The notes: generated by a model from the sequence alone, not told the origin. Counted from the stretch's first letter, positions 1-7,610 are shown. The stretch is DNA of 64,000 nt from Paenibacillus caseinilyticus (GCF_027533645.1 NZ_JAQAGY010000001.1:310001-374000), one strand, 5' to 3'. Made by a program: numbers and translations.

Positions 1-32
1 ATGGGGGTGACGGTTCCATTTCTTTTTGTGTG

Positions 33-1007
33 CTATGATACCCGGGATTCCGCTTCCACCCTGCCCTTGGCATATAGTGCGCTTCCCACTACGCCGGCAT
101 CTTCAAGCCGCTGCGCCGTCTTGATCGTGAGCTGCTCCCAATAGAACGGCAGGATGGTGCGCTTCAATTCTTCCCGCATCGGGGCCAGCAGCCGTTCCCC
201 GGCCTGCGCTCCGCCGCCTCCGATAATGAGGGCCTGCGGCGCAAGCTGCGTCACCGCCGCGGCCAGTCCGCGGCCCAGCAGCGTGCCCGTGTGGTTCATA
301 ATAGCGATCGCAACCGCGTCTCCCTTGTCATAAGCCAGCGATACATCCGCTGCCGTGAGCCGCGCTCCTCCGTCCTCAGGGAACCATTCCTTCAGCAAGG
401 ACCGCTCCCCGCGCGCGACGGCTTCCCGACCTTGGCGGGCAATGCCATTCGCCGACACGGCCGTCTCGAGGCAGCCTGTCATGCCGCAGTTGCACAGGTA
501 AGGGATACCCGCCATCGGTACATGCCCGATCTCGCCTGCCCGGCCGCCGGCGCCATAGTACAGTTCGCCGTTCGCTACCAGGGCCGAATTCATCCCTGTG
601 CCGATCGTCACCCCGAGCACATGGGTATACCCCCTGCCGGCTCCGGCCACGGCCTCCCCATAGAGGTACATGCGCACATCGTTATCCAGATAGACCGGGA
701 TGTCGCCGATATGTTCCCGGAGCTCGTCCGCCAGCGGAACCCTCTTCCACCCCAGATTCACAGCCAGCTCCGAAATACCCCGGCGGTGATCCACGAACCC
801 CGGCAGACCGATGCCCACGGCAGATACCGTACCGCCCGAATGGGTCATGAGTCCGCTTACGGCCTCCGCCAGACGCCGAATGACTTCCTTGCTCCCGCTT
901 GCCGCCTCCGTCGGGATTTTGACCATGCGGAGCACGTCCCCCGCCTCGTCCGTCAACCCGCACACCATATTCGTCCCGCCGATATCGATACCTATATATC
1001 TGCTCAC
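33..1007 (-). CDS. ROK-family sugar kinase (glucokinase-like)
   Basis: This 324-residue protein should phosphorylate a hexose or N-acetylhexosamine with ATP in the cytoplasm. The N-terminal phosphate-binding DIGGT motif is at residues 8-12. The likely catalytic Asp is at about residue 110, in a DND motif. The ROK zinc signature is complete: His162, then Cys172, Cys174 and Cys179 in CNCGMTGCLE. The GTG start at 1007 follows AGGTGGAG five bases upstream. There is no N-terminal winged helix, so this is a kinase and not a ROK repressor. No transporter or sugar operon adjoins it, and the substrate (glucose, mannose, ManNAc or allose) cannot be decided. A good sigma-A promoter with an inverted repeat lies just upstream. 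Confidence 0.9.
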   Translation of the reverse strand: MSRYIGIDIGGTNMVCGLTDEAGDVLRMVKIPTEAASGSKEVIRRLAEAVSGLMTHSGGTVSAVGIGLPGFVDHRRGISELAVNLGWKRVPLADELREHIGDIPVYLDNDVRMYLYGEAVAGAGRGYTHVLGVTIGTGMNSALVANGELYYGAGGRAGEIGHVPMAGIPYLCNCGMTGCLETAVSANGIARQGREAVARGERSLLKEWFPEDGGARLTAADVSLAYDKGDAVAIAIMNHTGTLLGRGLAAAVTQLAPQALIIGGGGAQAGERLLAPMREELKRTILPFYWEQLTIKTAQRLEDAGVVGSALYAKGRVEAESRVS

Positions 1008-1038
1008 CGGATCTCCACCTTTTCCCTCTTATAATGAA

Positions 1039-1068
1039 AATATAATTCATTGAAACCGTTATTTCAAT
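1039..1068 (-). promoter_or_regulatory. Promoter and inverted repeat ahead of the ROK kinase
   Basis: On the minus strand TTGAAA (1067-1062) and TATATT (1044-1039) are separated by exactly 17 bases, a good sigma-A promoter. A perfect 7-bp inverted repeat ATTGAAA/TTTCAAT (1049-1055 and 1062-1068) covers the -35 box, which suggests a repressor site. The regulator is unknown. Confidence 0.55.
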
Positions 1069-1100
1069 AAAAATAATTTTCTTAACCCATACCTTCGTCA

Positions 1101-1143
1101 TCAAAAAAAGAAACCGCCGCAGCACATGGCCGCTTACGGTTTC
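1101..1143 (-). terminator. Rho-independent terminator behind the DUF2642 gene
   Basis: GAAACCG (1110-1116) and CGGTTTC (1137-1143) form the stem base. On the minus strand the hairpin is followed by a run of seven T. It lies 50 bp past the stop of the frameshifted DUF2642 gene and upstream of the kinase promoter, so it separates the two units. Confidence 0.7.
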
Positions 1144-1195
1144 AATTCCCAATGCCTGCACCGAGAACATGCTTTTGGTCCCGGCCCCGCTCATC

Positions 1196-1422
1196 CTAGC
1201 CGACCGGCATAATCCAGATGATATGGCAGATCGCCACGAACAGACGCCCGTCCGCTTCCTGAAGCGCGACATGGTCCGGCTTCACATCCTGGAGCAGTCC
1301 CGACAGGCTGCCTCGCGGCGGTTCAAGAACCAGGTTCCGTCCTACGATCGATTGGAGCGCCTGCACGACAACGGCTCGACTTGAAACACGGGCTGCGGCT
1401 GTACGGCATACGGTTGATTCAT
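1196..1422 (-). pseudogene. DUF2642 (YuzF-like) gene with a frameshift
   Basis: An ATG at 1422 follows a GGAGG site and opens with MNQPYAVQPQPVFQVEP, a typical N-terminus for Bacillales DUF2642 proteins. The frame then closes quickly. The rest of the domain continues in another frame: VVVQALQSIVG, then RGSLSGLLQDVKPDH, ending with HIIWIMPVG and a TAG at 1196-1198. The break is near 1370-1371 and fits loss of one base, where a Tyr codon is expected after VEP. Family members are small Sm-like-fold proteins linked to spores or the cell surface. An intact terminator follows. The break may be a real pseudogene or a sequencing error. Recognition rests on remembered family patterns, not an alignment. 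Confidence 0.65.
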
Positions 1423-1625
1423 GACCGCATTTCCTCCCCCGCGGTTCCTCGGCTTTGCTACATAAACCAATCTATGAGCAGACATGCTAAAGTTATACGC
1501 GCGGATTGGAAGGTTTTTTATCCTTTTTTGAAACCAAAGACGGACTGCTGCGTAGATAACTGAGACCCGCTGCGTGCCGCTGACCTGCAGCGCATGTGCA
1601 TGACCGCATGAAAGGAAGATTAAGG

Positions 1626-2063
1626 ATGCCTGACAGCCAAGACCTCTATGAGCTGGATAATACGTTCCGCCAATTATTCCGCAAAATCCGTTCGAGCTGG
1701 ACCCGGTTCGAAGAACAAGGTGTATCCGCATCCCAGGCTGTGATTCTGGAGAAGCTGGCTTCCGAAGGACCGCTGAAAGTATCCCAAATCGCAGAAATGC
1801 TCTTCATCACTTCCGGAGCCGTAACCAGCCTGTCGGACAAGCTGATCTCCGGAGGGTTCGCCTCCCGTACCCGCTCGGAAGAAGACCGCCGCGTCGTGAT
1901 GATGGAGATTACCGATAAAGGCCAGAAGATCCTGGAGTCCCTTCATCGCCACCGGACGCTGGTAGTGGAATCCTTCTTCGGACGGCTCCCCAAGGAAGAT
2001 GTAGACCATCTTACTAGGATCTTCAACCAAATTCTGACCGACTGCGAATCCTCATCGGGATGA
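1626..2063 (+). CDS. MarR-family transcriptional regulator
   Basis: This 145-residue winged-helix protein should bind palindromic DNA as a dimer and release it on ligand binding. The recognition region is clear: LKVSQIAEMLFITSGAVTSL, followed by the wing RTRSEEDRRVVMMEIT. The ATG at 1626 is preferred because AAAGGAAG lies seven bases upstream; the in-frame ATG at 1596 has no such site. It stands alone in its orientation. The first downstream element is a 24-bp palindrome at 2104-2127, the sort of site MarR proteins use, although it lies after and not before the gene. The ligand is unknown. Confidence 0.9.
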   Translation: MPDSQDLYELDNTFRQLFRKIRSSWTRFEEQGVSASQAVILEKLASEGPLKVSQIAEMLFITSGAVTSLSDKLISGGFASRTRSEEDRRVVMMEITDKGQKILESLHRHRTLVVESFFGRLPKEDVDHLTRIFNQILTDCESSSG

Positions 2064-2103
2064 CCCGGACCCTGCAGCCTTAAATTTCTTTCTGTCCATC
2101 ATT

Positions 2104-2127
2104 ATTCTATGAAAGCGCTCATAGAAT
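2104..2127. promoter_or_regulatory. 24-bp palindrome, possible MarR-type operator
   Basis: Perfect 9-bp arms ATTCTATGA and TCATAGAAT flank a 6-bp centre. The site lies between the MarR gene and the small membrane-protein gene at 2160. A related repeat with the same TCTATGA/TCATAGA arms occurs at 5365-5389. Function as an operator is inferred. Confidence 0.4.
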
Positions 2128-2159
2128 AGGAGCAAACGGAAGGAAAGGAGCTGCGCCTT

Positions 2160-2333
2160 ATGGAACATGCCGTGGAGTTCGGCATGTTGCTGATGCTGTT
2201 CGCATCCGTCACCGTCGCTTTTGCCGCCGGCCTGCTCGAATTCATCTGGAAAGATACGATCGATTACGATATGGAGTACTTGTGGAACCACCGGTATACG
2301 CTGGAGGATCTGCATCTGGACCGCAAAGAGTAG
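2160..2333 (+). CDS. Small single-span membrane protein, 57 residues
   Basis: An ATG at 2160 follows AGGAAAGGAG nine bases upstream, so translation is likely. The product starts MEHAVEFGML and has one hydrophobic stretch at about residues 6-30. It then has an acidic and aromatic tail (KDTIDYDMEYLWNHRYTLED) ending LHLDRKE. It is too short for family assignment and I do not recognise it. It follows the MarR gene on the same strand after a 96-bp gap that holds a palindrome, so it could be that regulator's target. Confidence 0.55.
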   Translation: MEHAVEFGMLLMLFASVTVAFAAGLLEFIWKDTIDYDMEYLWNHRYTLEDLHLDRKE

Positions 2334-2472
2334 CGCCCCTCCCCGCCCGCCGGAAAGGGAGCCGCCGCTCCTTTTTTTTTGTTGAATGGAATCGTTAGGG
2401 AGTCATAAAATCCGCAGCCCTCCGGCATGCTAGTAAGGCATCTCATTTTGCTGCCAAAGGAGCTGTTGTGTG

Positions 2473-2598
2473 ATGAGCCATTCGAAACGCCGCGAGGAGA
2501 ACCAGTGGAAAATCCGCAAGCAAACCCAGCACCCGCACGGCAAAATTAAGTCACTCTCGGAATATGCCGCTGAGTATGATGCACAGCAGGGACAGTAA
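2473..2598 (+). CDS. Small hydrophilic protein (DUF6254-like), 41 residues
   Basis: An ATG at 2473 with AAAGGAG ten bases upstream opens a 41-residue basic, charged protein: MSHSKRREENQWKIRKQ, then HPHGKIKSLSEYAAEYD. The pattern of a lysine/arginine-rich head followed by HGK-K-S resembles the short DUF6254 proteins of Bacillaceae, by memory and not by search. A clear terminator follows nine bases after the stop, which supports a real single-gene unit. Function is unknown. Confidence 0.6.
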   Translation: MSHSKRREENQWKIRKQTQHPHGKIKSLSEYAAEYDAQQGQ

Positions 2599-2606
2599 AT
2601 GCGAGA

Positions 2607-2634
2607 AGGACTCGGCCGCGGCCGGGTCCTTTTT
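2607..2634 (+). terminator. Rho-independent terminator
   Basis: AGGAC (2607-2611) pairs with GTCCT (2626-2630) through a GC-rich stem with a GGCC/GGCC core, followed by five T. It ends the small gene at 2473-2598. Confidence 0.8.
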
Positions 2635-2769
2635 GTATATAGTAAGAATTTAAATCCCGCCGGGGCTCCGATCCTGTAATCTTATATTTCTTATAAACGC
2701 GCGCAGCGTCCTCAAAGGACGTCGAAGCCGTCTATCTTGATGGGTATGCGTCTTCTTATGAGTCTTCCG

Positions 2770-3051
2770 CTACTGCTTCGCCAGATGCTCCTGCGCCATA
2801 CGGATCATCTCCCGCACCATGCTCCCCCCGATCGGCCCTCCGATTCTACCGGCCTGCTCAGTGGTCAGATGCTGGTTGCTGCCATTGCCCTGCAGAGGGA
2901 TCCCGAGACTGCGGGCCACCTCGTATTTGACGAGATCCGGGCGGGCATCCTGGACCGCATAGCCCTTCCGGCGCATGACTTCCGCCTTCAACTGGTCGAG
3001 TCCCTGACCCGCTCCCGGCACGAGCGGGCTTCTGCTTCTTCTTCTTGCCAT
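2770..3051 (-). CDS. Alpha/beta-type small acid-soluble spore protein
   Basis: A 93-residue protein that should coat and protect spore DNA. The family signature is present: LVKYEVARSLGI, then an LTTEQAGRIGG-IGGSMVREMI block near the C-terminus. The N-terminus is unusually basic (MARRRSRSPLVPGAGQGLDQLK) and longer than in classical SspA/SspB proteins. The ATG at 3051 follows AAGGAG; a longer frame to 3096 has no ribosome binding site and would overlap the promoter. The EIA site cut by the spore protease GPR is here EVA within YEVARSLG. Expression in the forespore is expected, and a sigma-G-like promoter lies just upstream. Confidence 0.9.
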   Translation of the reverse strand: MARRRSRSPLVPGAGQGLDQLKAEVMRRKGYAVQDARPDLVKYEVARSLGIPLQGNGSNQHLTTEQAGRIGGPIGGSMVREMIRMAQEHLAKQ

Positions 3052-3068
3052 ACTTCCAGCCTCCTTAG

Positions 3069-3098
3069 TATAATGAATCCATAACAATGCGAACATAT
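3069..3098 (-). promoter_or_regulatory. Sigma-G-like promoter of the SASP gene
   Basis: Minus-strand ATATG (3098-3094), 18 bases, then CATTATA (3075-3069). This fits the sigma-G pattern GHATR-N18-CATNHTA with one mismatch in the -35. The position about 20 bp before the ATG suits a spore protein gene. Confidence 0.5.
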
Positions 3099-3158
3099 AT
3101 TCCCATATTGACCCTACAGTTCCCCTATCCCTTTACGAAAGAAGGCTGATCCCTCAGA

Positions 3159-4106
3159 ATGAAAACCACCTACGAACCGCTTCAAGCCAAACAGATTCTG
3201 AATGCGGTGAAAGCCCCCTCCATGCCATTCGATTGGTCGATCAATCCTTACCGCGGCTGCCAGCACGGCTGCAGCTTCTGCTATGCCAGATCGACACATG
3301 CCTTCCTGGGGCTCGGAACAGACGACGCTTTCCAGCATCAGATTCTCTACAAAGCCAACGCCGGCGAGACGCTCGATACCCAGCTGAACAAGATGCTCCG
3401 CGTTCGCGGCGGACGCGAGAAGCTGTCCGGACGCATCGCTATCGGCACGGCTACCGATCCTTACCAGCCGATCGAGTCCCGCGAGAAGCTTACCCGCCGA
3501 TGTCTTGAGGTCTTGGCCTCGCACGGCATTCCGGTCAGCATTACGACGCGTTCCCCGCTGATTCTGCGAGACCTGGACCTGCTCCGCCTAATGCCGGGCA
3601 GTTCCGTGAATATCTCGCTGAATACGATGAATGGGGAGGTATGGCGCAGCTTCGAGCCCATGACGCCTTCCCCTGTGAAGCGCCTCGCCGCCCTCGCCCG
3701 GCTGAGGGATGCAGGTGTGACCGCCGGGATCTTCCTGGCGCCGATTCTCCCCTACCTCACCGACCAGGATGAAGAGCTGGAGGCCGTCGTAGCGGGATGC
3801 CAAGAGCACGACGCCTCTTTCCTCATGGGCTCGCCCCTGCGTCTTAGCACCCAGGAGGTAAAAAGCTGGTTCTTCGGCACCCTCCGGGAGCATTATCCCC
3901 GGCTCGTGTCCGGGTATGCGCGTCTGTACGACGGCTCCGGCTATCCGTCAGTAACGTACCGGCGGGAGATCCGGGCCCGTCTGCAGTCGCTGCTTGAGAA
4001 ATATGGCATCACCCCGTTCCGTCATGATCCACAGCAGGCACCTGCTCCGCATCCGGATACGGCGGCATCCGAGGCGCCGATCCAGCTTGCGTTCGCCTTC
4101 GATTGA
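3159..4106 (+). CDS. SplB-like radical SAM protein (Rv2578c-type)
   Basis: This 315-residue protein carries the radical SAM [4Fe-4S] motif as C34-x3-C38-x2-C41 in NPYRGCQHGCSFCYAR. That is the arrangement of the spore photoproduct lyase-related Rv2578c group, not CxxxCxxC followed by a SPASM domain. The core TIM-barrel landmarks GTATDPYQPIE and SITTRSPLILRDLDLL are present. The C-terminus is variable and proline-rich before ending QLAFAFD. The start has a weak AAGAAGG site. It sits next to a spore gene but transcribed divergently, so a role in spore DNA repair is possible but not shown. Members of this group have no established reaction. Confidence 0.85.
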   Translation: MKTTYEPLQAKQILNAVKAPSMPFDWSINPYRGCQHGCSFCYARSTHAFLGLGTDDAFQHQILYKANAGETLDTQLNKMLRVRGGREKLSGRIAIGTATDPYQPIESREKLTRRCLEVLASHGIPVSITTRSPLILRDLDLLRLMPGSSVNISLNTMNGEVWRSFEPMTPSPVKRLAALARLRDAGVTAGIFLAPILPYLTDQDEELEAVVAGCQEHDASFLMGSPLRLSTQEVKSWFFGTLREHYPRLVSGYARLYDGSGYPSVTYRREIRARLQSLLEKYGITPFRHDPQQAPAPHPDTAASEAPIQLAFAFD

Positions 4107-4240
4107 GCCGGAGGGCAGCCTGTGCTGCACAGCATCAGTATCTATCGGATAAGCCGCGGCTATTCTTCCTCAGGCTGCGGAGGGATTCAGGCTTGTCTCT
4201 CCCGGTTAAGTAGAGGACATACCGAAAGGAGGTGCTGGTC

Positions 4241-4405
4241 ATGTCAGGATCCAACCGGGAGTACCCGACCGGCGAGAGCGTGCCGGAAACCGGTCCCTAT
4301 ATGTGTACGGAGGGCGCGCTGGAGAACTTCAAGAAGGATGAGAAGTTCCCCGCTTGCCCCAAATCCGGCGAGAAGACGTTATGGCAGGAATACAACAAGG
4401 AATAA
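4241..4405 (+). CDS. Small conserved protein (YjzC-like), 54 residues
   Basis: ATG at 4241 follows GAAAGGAGG closely. The product begins MSGSNREYPTGESVPETGPY and contains Cys22 and Cys39, with the block FKKDEKFPACPKSGEKTLW. The layout of G-x-P-x-G-Y, then FKKGDKFP, then a C-terminal TLW resembles the short YjzC-like proteins of Bacillales, though with two cysteines that could bind a metal. The identification is tentative. It follows the radical SAM gene on the same strand after 134 bp. Confidence 0.55.
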   Translation: MSGSNREYPTGESVPETGPYMCTEGALENFKKDEKFPACPKSGEKTLWQEYNKE

Positions 4406-4767
4406 CTCTACCCGGATGATCCGTCGTTTGGACTTCGCGGCTCTGTGTATCCGGTGTGAGGCCTTGGCCGACAGACACCCCCAGCCCGCCGGAGGGAGCT
4501 GTGCAGCTTCCCGCGGATCACACCAAACAGCGGCAGGACTTCTCCGGAAGTTCAGCCGCTGTTTGGTGTGATCTTCATCGTGCCGGTGCCGGTACGGCTG
4601 AAGAGGCGGTTGGTGTATTGGGAAAGCCGTGCGGGTGTCCCGGAATGACACTCAATATGAGAAGCGCCAGCCCCCGCGGTATGCTATAGTTATGGATTGG
4701 GGGCCTTAATGGGCTGCCTTATCCTATTCGTTTATACTAATCTGCCAGGACTAAGGAGCGACATTCA
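4406..4767. other. Intergenic stretch with a long hairpin and a promoter-like segment
   Basis: No gene was found here. The main feature is the 19-bp perfect inverted repeat at 4516-4573. Between it and the HIT gene the sequence becomes AT-richer (TATGCTATAGTTAT near 4679-4692 and TATACTAAT near 4734-4742), where the HIT promoter probably lies. Confidence 0.5.
4516..4573. repeat. 19-bp perfect inverted repeat with a 20-base loop
   Basis: GATCACACCAAACAGCGGC (4516-4534) is exactly complementary to 4555-4573. The loop holds a smaller ACTTC/GAAGT hairpin. There is no T run on either side, so this is not a standard terminator. It could be a bidirectional stop, an mRNA-stabilising structure or a repeat element. 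Confidence 0.8.
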
Positions 4768-5169
4768 ATGCAAGATTGCGTATTCTGCCACGTCGGGCTG
4801 GAGCCCAAGCAGCGTATTGTTCTGGAGAACGAGCTCTGTATGTTCCTGCAGCTCGAGAATCAAGAGATCCCGGGAGCCGGCGTCCTCGTTACGAAGGCCC
4901 ACAGGGAATCCGTCTTTGACCTGACCGCGGAGGAGTGGAATGCGGTACACCCCCTGCTGCTTCAGGTGAAGGCCTATATGGAAGAAGCATACCGGCCCGA
5001 CGGGTATAACATCGGCTGGAACTGCGGCACCGTCGGCGGGCAGACTCTGTCCCACGCCCATCTCCATGTGCTCCCGCGCTATGCCGACGAGTTCTATGCC
5101 GGCAAAGGCATCCGCCACCTGTACCGGAGCCCGGAGAACCGCAGGCCCTCCGCTTCTGCCGAAGGATAG
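4768..5169 (+). CDS. HIT-family nucleotide hydrolase/transferase
   Basis: A 133-residue histidine-triad protein. The catalytic HxHxH motif is at His96-His98-His100 in SHAHLHVLPR, with the usual G-x-VGGQT segment just before it. Cys4 and Cys7 near the N-terminus match the zinc pair seen in many bacterial HIT proteins. Such proteins cleave nucleoside phosphoramidates or dinucleoside polyphosphates; the substrate here is unknown. The ATG follows AAGGAG with nine bases between. It is close to typical length, with a short Ser/Arg-rich tail. Confidence 0.9.
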   Translation: MQDCVFCHVGLEPKQRIVLENELCMFLQLENQEIPGAGVLVTKAHRESVFDLTAEEWNAVHPLLLQVKAYMEEAYRPDGYNIGWNCGTVGGQTLSHAHLHVLPRYADEFYAGKGIRHLYRSPENRRPSASAEG

Positions 5170-5364
5170 ACGGATGCGTTGTCCCGCCTTCCTCTTGTCT
5201 GTGCCCGGTCGCGATCCCGCTCCCGCCCTGCCTTGCCTGGCAGCAGCAGTCCCCCATCGCCGTCCCTGACGCCCAATCGGTGGACAGGCTCTATCCGGGC
5301 CGGAGCGGATACGAATGCGAGCGATAATTCCCATTCTTTTGCAACTTTTCTTCCCCTTACCTGG

Positions 5365-5389
5365 TCTATGACTATGATCCATTCATAGA
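5365..5389. promoter_or_regulatory. Inverted repeat like the one at 2104
   Basis: TCTATGA (5365-5371) and TCATAGA (5383-5389) are perfect 7-bp arms 11 bp apart. The right half with flank, CATAGAAcAGGAG, nearly repeats CATAGAAtAGGAG at 2120-2132. It lies right before the ribosome binding site of the FAD lipoprotein gene, so a bound protein would interfere with its expression. Confidence 0.35.
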
Positions 5390-5405
5390 ACAGGAGTGTC
5401 GTATA

Positions 5406-6959
5406 GTGAGCAGACGCAGGGCAGTTGCACTTTCATCCATTCTTATGGCGGGGGCTCTGCTGCTCACCGCCTGTTTGGGACGGCCGGGTACCACCGCGGT
5501 CCAATCTCCGAAGCCTCTCGATCCATCCAAGCCCGATGTCGTTGTCATCGGTTCGGAGATCGAAGGCATGTATCTCGCCCGGGCGGCAGCAGACGAAGGC
5601 CTCAGCGTCCTGGTTCTGGACCCGAGGGAACAGCCCGGCGGCCAGCTGCTTCAGGGCGAGATGCTGTATCTGGACGAGCCGTTCGACCGGAGCGGCCAAT
5701 CGCTGCTGCAGGGCCGGGTGAAAGGATTGTTCGACGGGTACAAGAAGGGAACGATCCGCAAGCTTCCCGAGTACGAAGCCTACTTCGCTGACTTGGCGGA
5801 AGGAATTACGATTATATCCGGCATCACCCTTACCTCGCTGGAGGCTAATGAATCCGGCACATCGAGCGACCGGATCCAGCCGGGGGGCACTGCTCCCAGC
5901 AAAATCACGGCGATGACTTACCGGACGGCCGGTGGCGAGCAGAAGACCGTGTCGGCGAAATACTGGGTGGAGAATACGGACCATGCCGCCCTCTCCTCCC
6001 GTCTCGGCCTCCAGCGGATTCCCGGGATGGAGACCGTCTTCACAGCCAAGCAGAACGATTACATGGCCTCCTCCGTCATGATGAAATTCAAAGGGGTCGA
6101 CTGGAAGAAGTTCGAGAAGGAGGTCGGCGACCTCGCCAAAGACAAACGGTATGCCCAATATGGGGGCAATACCGATGTAACCAAAGATTTTGCCTACGGA
6201 CTCGGCAATATCGGCAAGAGCTATAAGCCGACCACCAAGGATGTATTCCTGCGGGGCTTGAATGTGGTGAACCAGCGGGACGGCGAAGCGCTGATCAATG
6301 CCCTGCTCGTCTTCGGTGTGAATCCTGCGGATGCGCAGAGCGTAAAGGCCGCTCATGAGCTGGGGATGAGTGAAACGGTGAAGGTGAGGGATCATCTGAG
6401 GAAAGAACTGCCCGGCTGGGAGCATGCGGAGGTGAGCGGCTATCCGCGCTACCTGTATATCCGCGATTACGACCGGTACGAGACAGAGTATGTACTGCAG
6501 GCTTCGGATCTGTTCAGCGGCACGATGTTCCCGGACAACGTCGCCGTCGCCGGATACGCCCTCGATCTTCAAGGCACCAAGATCAATCCTTGGGGCACGG
6601 AGATCGGCAAGCCGGACCGCTACGGAATGCCGCTGCGCTCCTTCCTCTACAAGGGCTACAGCAACGTGATCGCCGCAGGGAAGAACGTCGGCGCCTCGGC
6701 GGTTGCCTATGGGAGCGCCCGGATTCAGCCGAATACCGCGCAGGCGGGTGAAGTCATCGGCACCCTCCTCGGACAGATCGACGGCAAGCATGAGCTCACG
6801 TCGATTCCCGCCGAGGAAATGAAGCGGCTGCAGAGTGTCATGGAGAAGCAGGGCATCACCCTCACCGGCAAGGGAGGCCGCAATCTGATCGAGGGCTATA
6901 CCCCGGAGCAGATCGCCGAGGTAAACAAAGGTAAGGTCGTCGTGAAGCCGAAGTCCTAA
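5406..6959 (+). CDS. FAD-dependent oxidoreductase lipoprotein
   Basis: A 517-residue protein with a lipoprotein signal: MSRRRAV, a hydrophobic stretch, and lipobox LLTAC with Cys23. It should therefore be anchored outside the membrane. The mature part opens with a dinucleotide-binding fold (VVVIGSEIEGMYLARAAADE, then VLVLDPREQPGGQ) typical of the FAD_oxidored group that includes flavoproteins with many C-terminal domain forms. A closing FAD segment is seen near the end: YSNVIAAGKNVGASAVAYGSARIQPN. The first glycine motif is altered (GSEIEG instead of GGGxxG). A GTG start at 5406 uses CAGGAG. Export of a FAD enzyme as a lipoprotein is unusual; substrate and electron acceptor are unknown. It is transcribed alone. 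Confidence 0.8.
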   Translation: MSRRRAVALSSILMAGALLLTACLGRPGTTAVQSPKPLDPSKPDVVVIGSEIEGMYLARAAADEGLSVLVLDPREQPGGQLLQGEMLYLDEPFDRSGQSLLQGRVKGLFDGYKKGTIRKLPEYEAYFADLAEGITIISGITLTSLEANESGTSSDRIQPGGTAPSKITAMTYRTAGGEQKTVSAKYWVENTDHAALSSRLGLQRIPGMETVFTAKQNDYMASSVMMKFKGVDWKKFEKEVGDLAKDKRYAQYGGNTDVTKDFAYGLGNIGKSYKPTTKDVFLRGLNVVNQRDGEALINALLVFGVNPADAQSVKAAHELGMSETVKVRDHLRKELPGWEHAEVSGYPRYLYIRDYDRYETEYVLQASDLFSGTMFPDNVAVAGYALDLQGTKINPWGTEIGKPDRYGMPLRSFLYKGYSNVIAAGKNVGASAVAYGSARIQPNTAQAGEVIGTLLGQIDGKHELTSIPAEEMKRLQSVMEKQGITLTGKGGRNLIEGYTPEQIAEVNKGKVVVKPKS

Positions 6960-6969
6960 CCAACAGACA

Positions 6970-7011
6970 GACTCCGTCTCCGGCTGGACCGGACGGGGTT
7001 CAAACGGAGTC
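6970..7011 (+). terminator. Hairpin after the FAD lipoprotein gene
   Basis: GACTCCGT (6970-6977) pairs with ACGGAGTC (7004-7011), with an inner CCGG-rich stem. It lies ten bases past the stop. There is no T run, so it is a probable but weak terminator. Confidence 0.4.
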
Positions 7012-7227
7012 AATTCAGAACAGCGCAGGTTAAGACGACGGAGTCCATGCAGGACGGCCCAGGTTCAGACGGGAGTGCGGACAATGGCTGCATCAAGCCC
7101 TCCGCCCAAGGCCCCTATGACGGCCCAATTCCCGTCGTACTCTTCCGGATAAGCTTCCATGACGCACCCACGGGCATAGTCTATGATGTACTCAAACCGA
7201 ACCCCATCCGGGAGGGAGCAACCAACC

Positions 7228-7491
7228 TTGAACAAAAATACCCGTTCTTACCACGGCCCGATGACTCCTTATACCCAGCCTTATGTGCAAGGACATCCGC
7301 CGTATCATCCTCATGTCCACTATGTACCTTATCCTCACTATTGGCCTTATCCTGGGCATCACGGACATCTTGGGCACCCAGTCCACCACGGACACCCAGG
7401 CCATCACGGGCACATGGGCCATCACGGGCACCCAGGCCATCACGGGCACCCGGGCCATCATGGCCACGGAGGTCACGGAGGCCGCGGCTAA
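7228..7491 (+). CDS. Histidine/glycine-rich repeat protein
   Basis: A TTG start at 7228 is preferred because GGAGGGAG lies nine bases upstream; the in-frame ATG at 7183 lacks a site. The 87-residue product begins MNKNTRSYHGPMTPYTQPYV. It has a Pro/Tyr/His segment, then eight or so near-copies of GHHGHP or GHHGHM, ending GHGGHGGRG. About a third of residues are His. The DNA shows the matching short tandem repeat (CAYCACGGGCACCCAGGC-type units from 7380 to 7490). Such sequences bind Ni, Zn or Cu and occur in spore coats and metal stores; neither role is proven. A strong hairpin follows the stop. Confidence 0.65.
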   Translation: MNKNTRSYHGPMTPYTQPYVQGHPPYHPHVHYVPYPHYWPYPGHHGHLGHPVHHGHPGHHGHMGHHGHPGHHGHPGHHGHGGHGGRG

Positions 7492-7500
7492 TCCATGGAA

Positions 7501-7527
7501 GCCGTCCGGCTCACGGAGCCGGACGGC
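7501..7527 (+). terminator. 12-bp perfect hairpin after the His-rich gene
   Basis: GCCGTCCGGCTC (7501-7512) and GAGCCGGACGGC (7516-7527) are perfectly complementary around a 3-base loop, nine bases after the stop codon. Only TT follows, so termination may be partial. Confidence 0.6.
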
Positions 7528-7610
7528 CGTTCCCCCGGTTCGTTTGAATAGACCACTGACTTATCGGGTAATGGTAAGGGAGACAATTATCCCACAAAGA
7601 GGTGACTCCC

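Noticed and set aside
7380..7490. Possible CRISPR or minisatellite in the repeated GGGCACCCAGGCCATCAC-type DNA
   Set aside because: The repeats are contiguous, lack unique spacers, and encode a His-rich peptide in one frame with a good start site.
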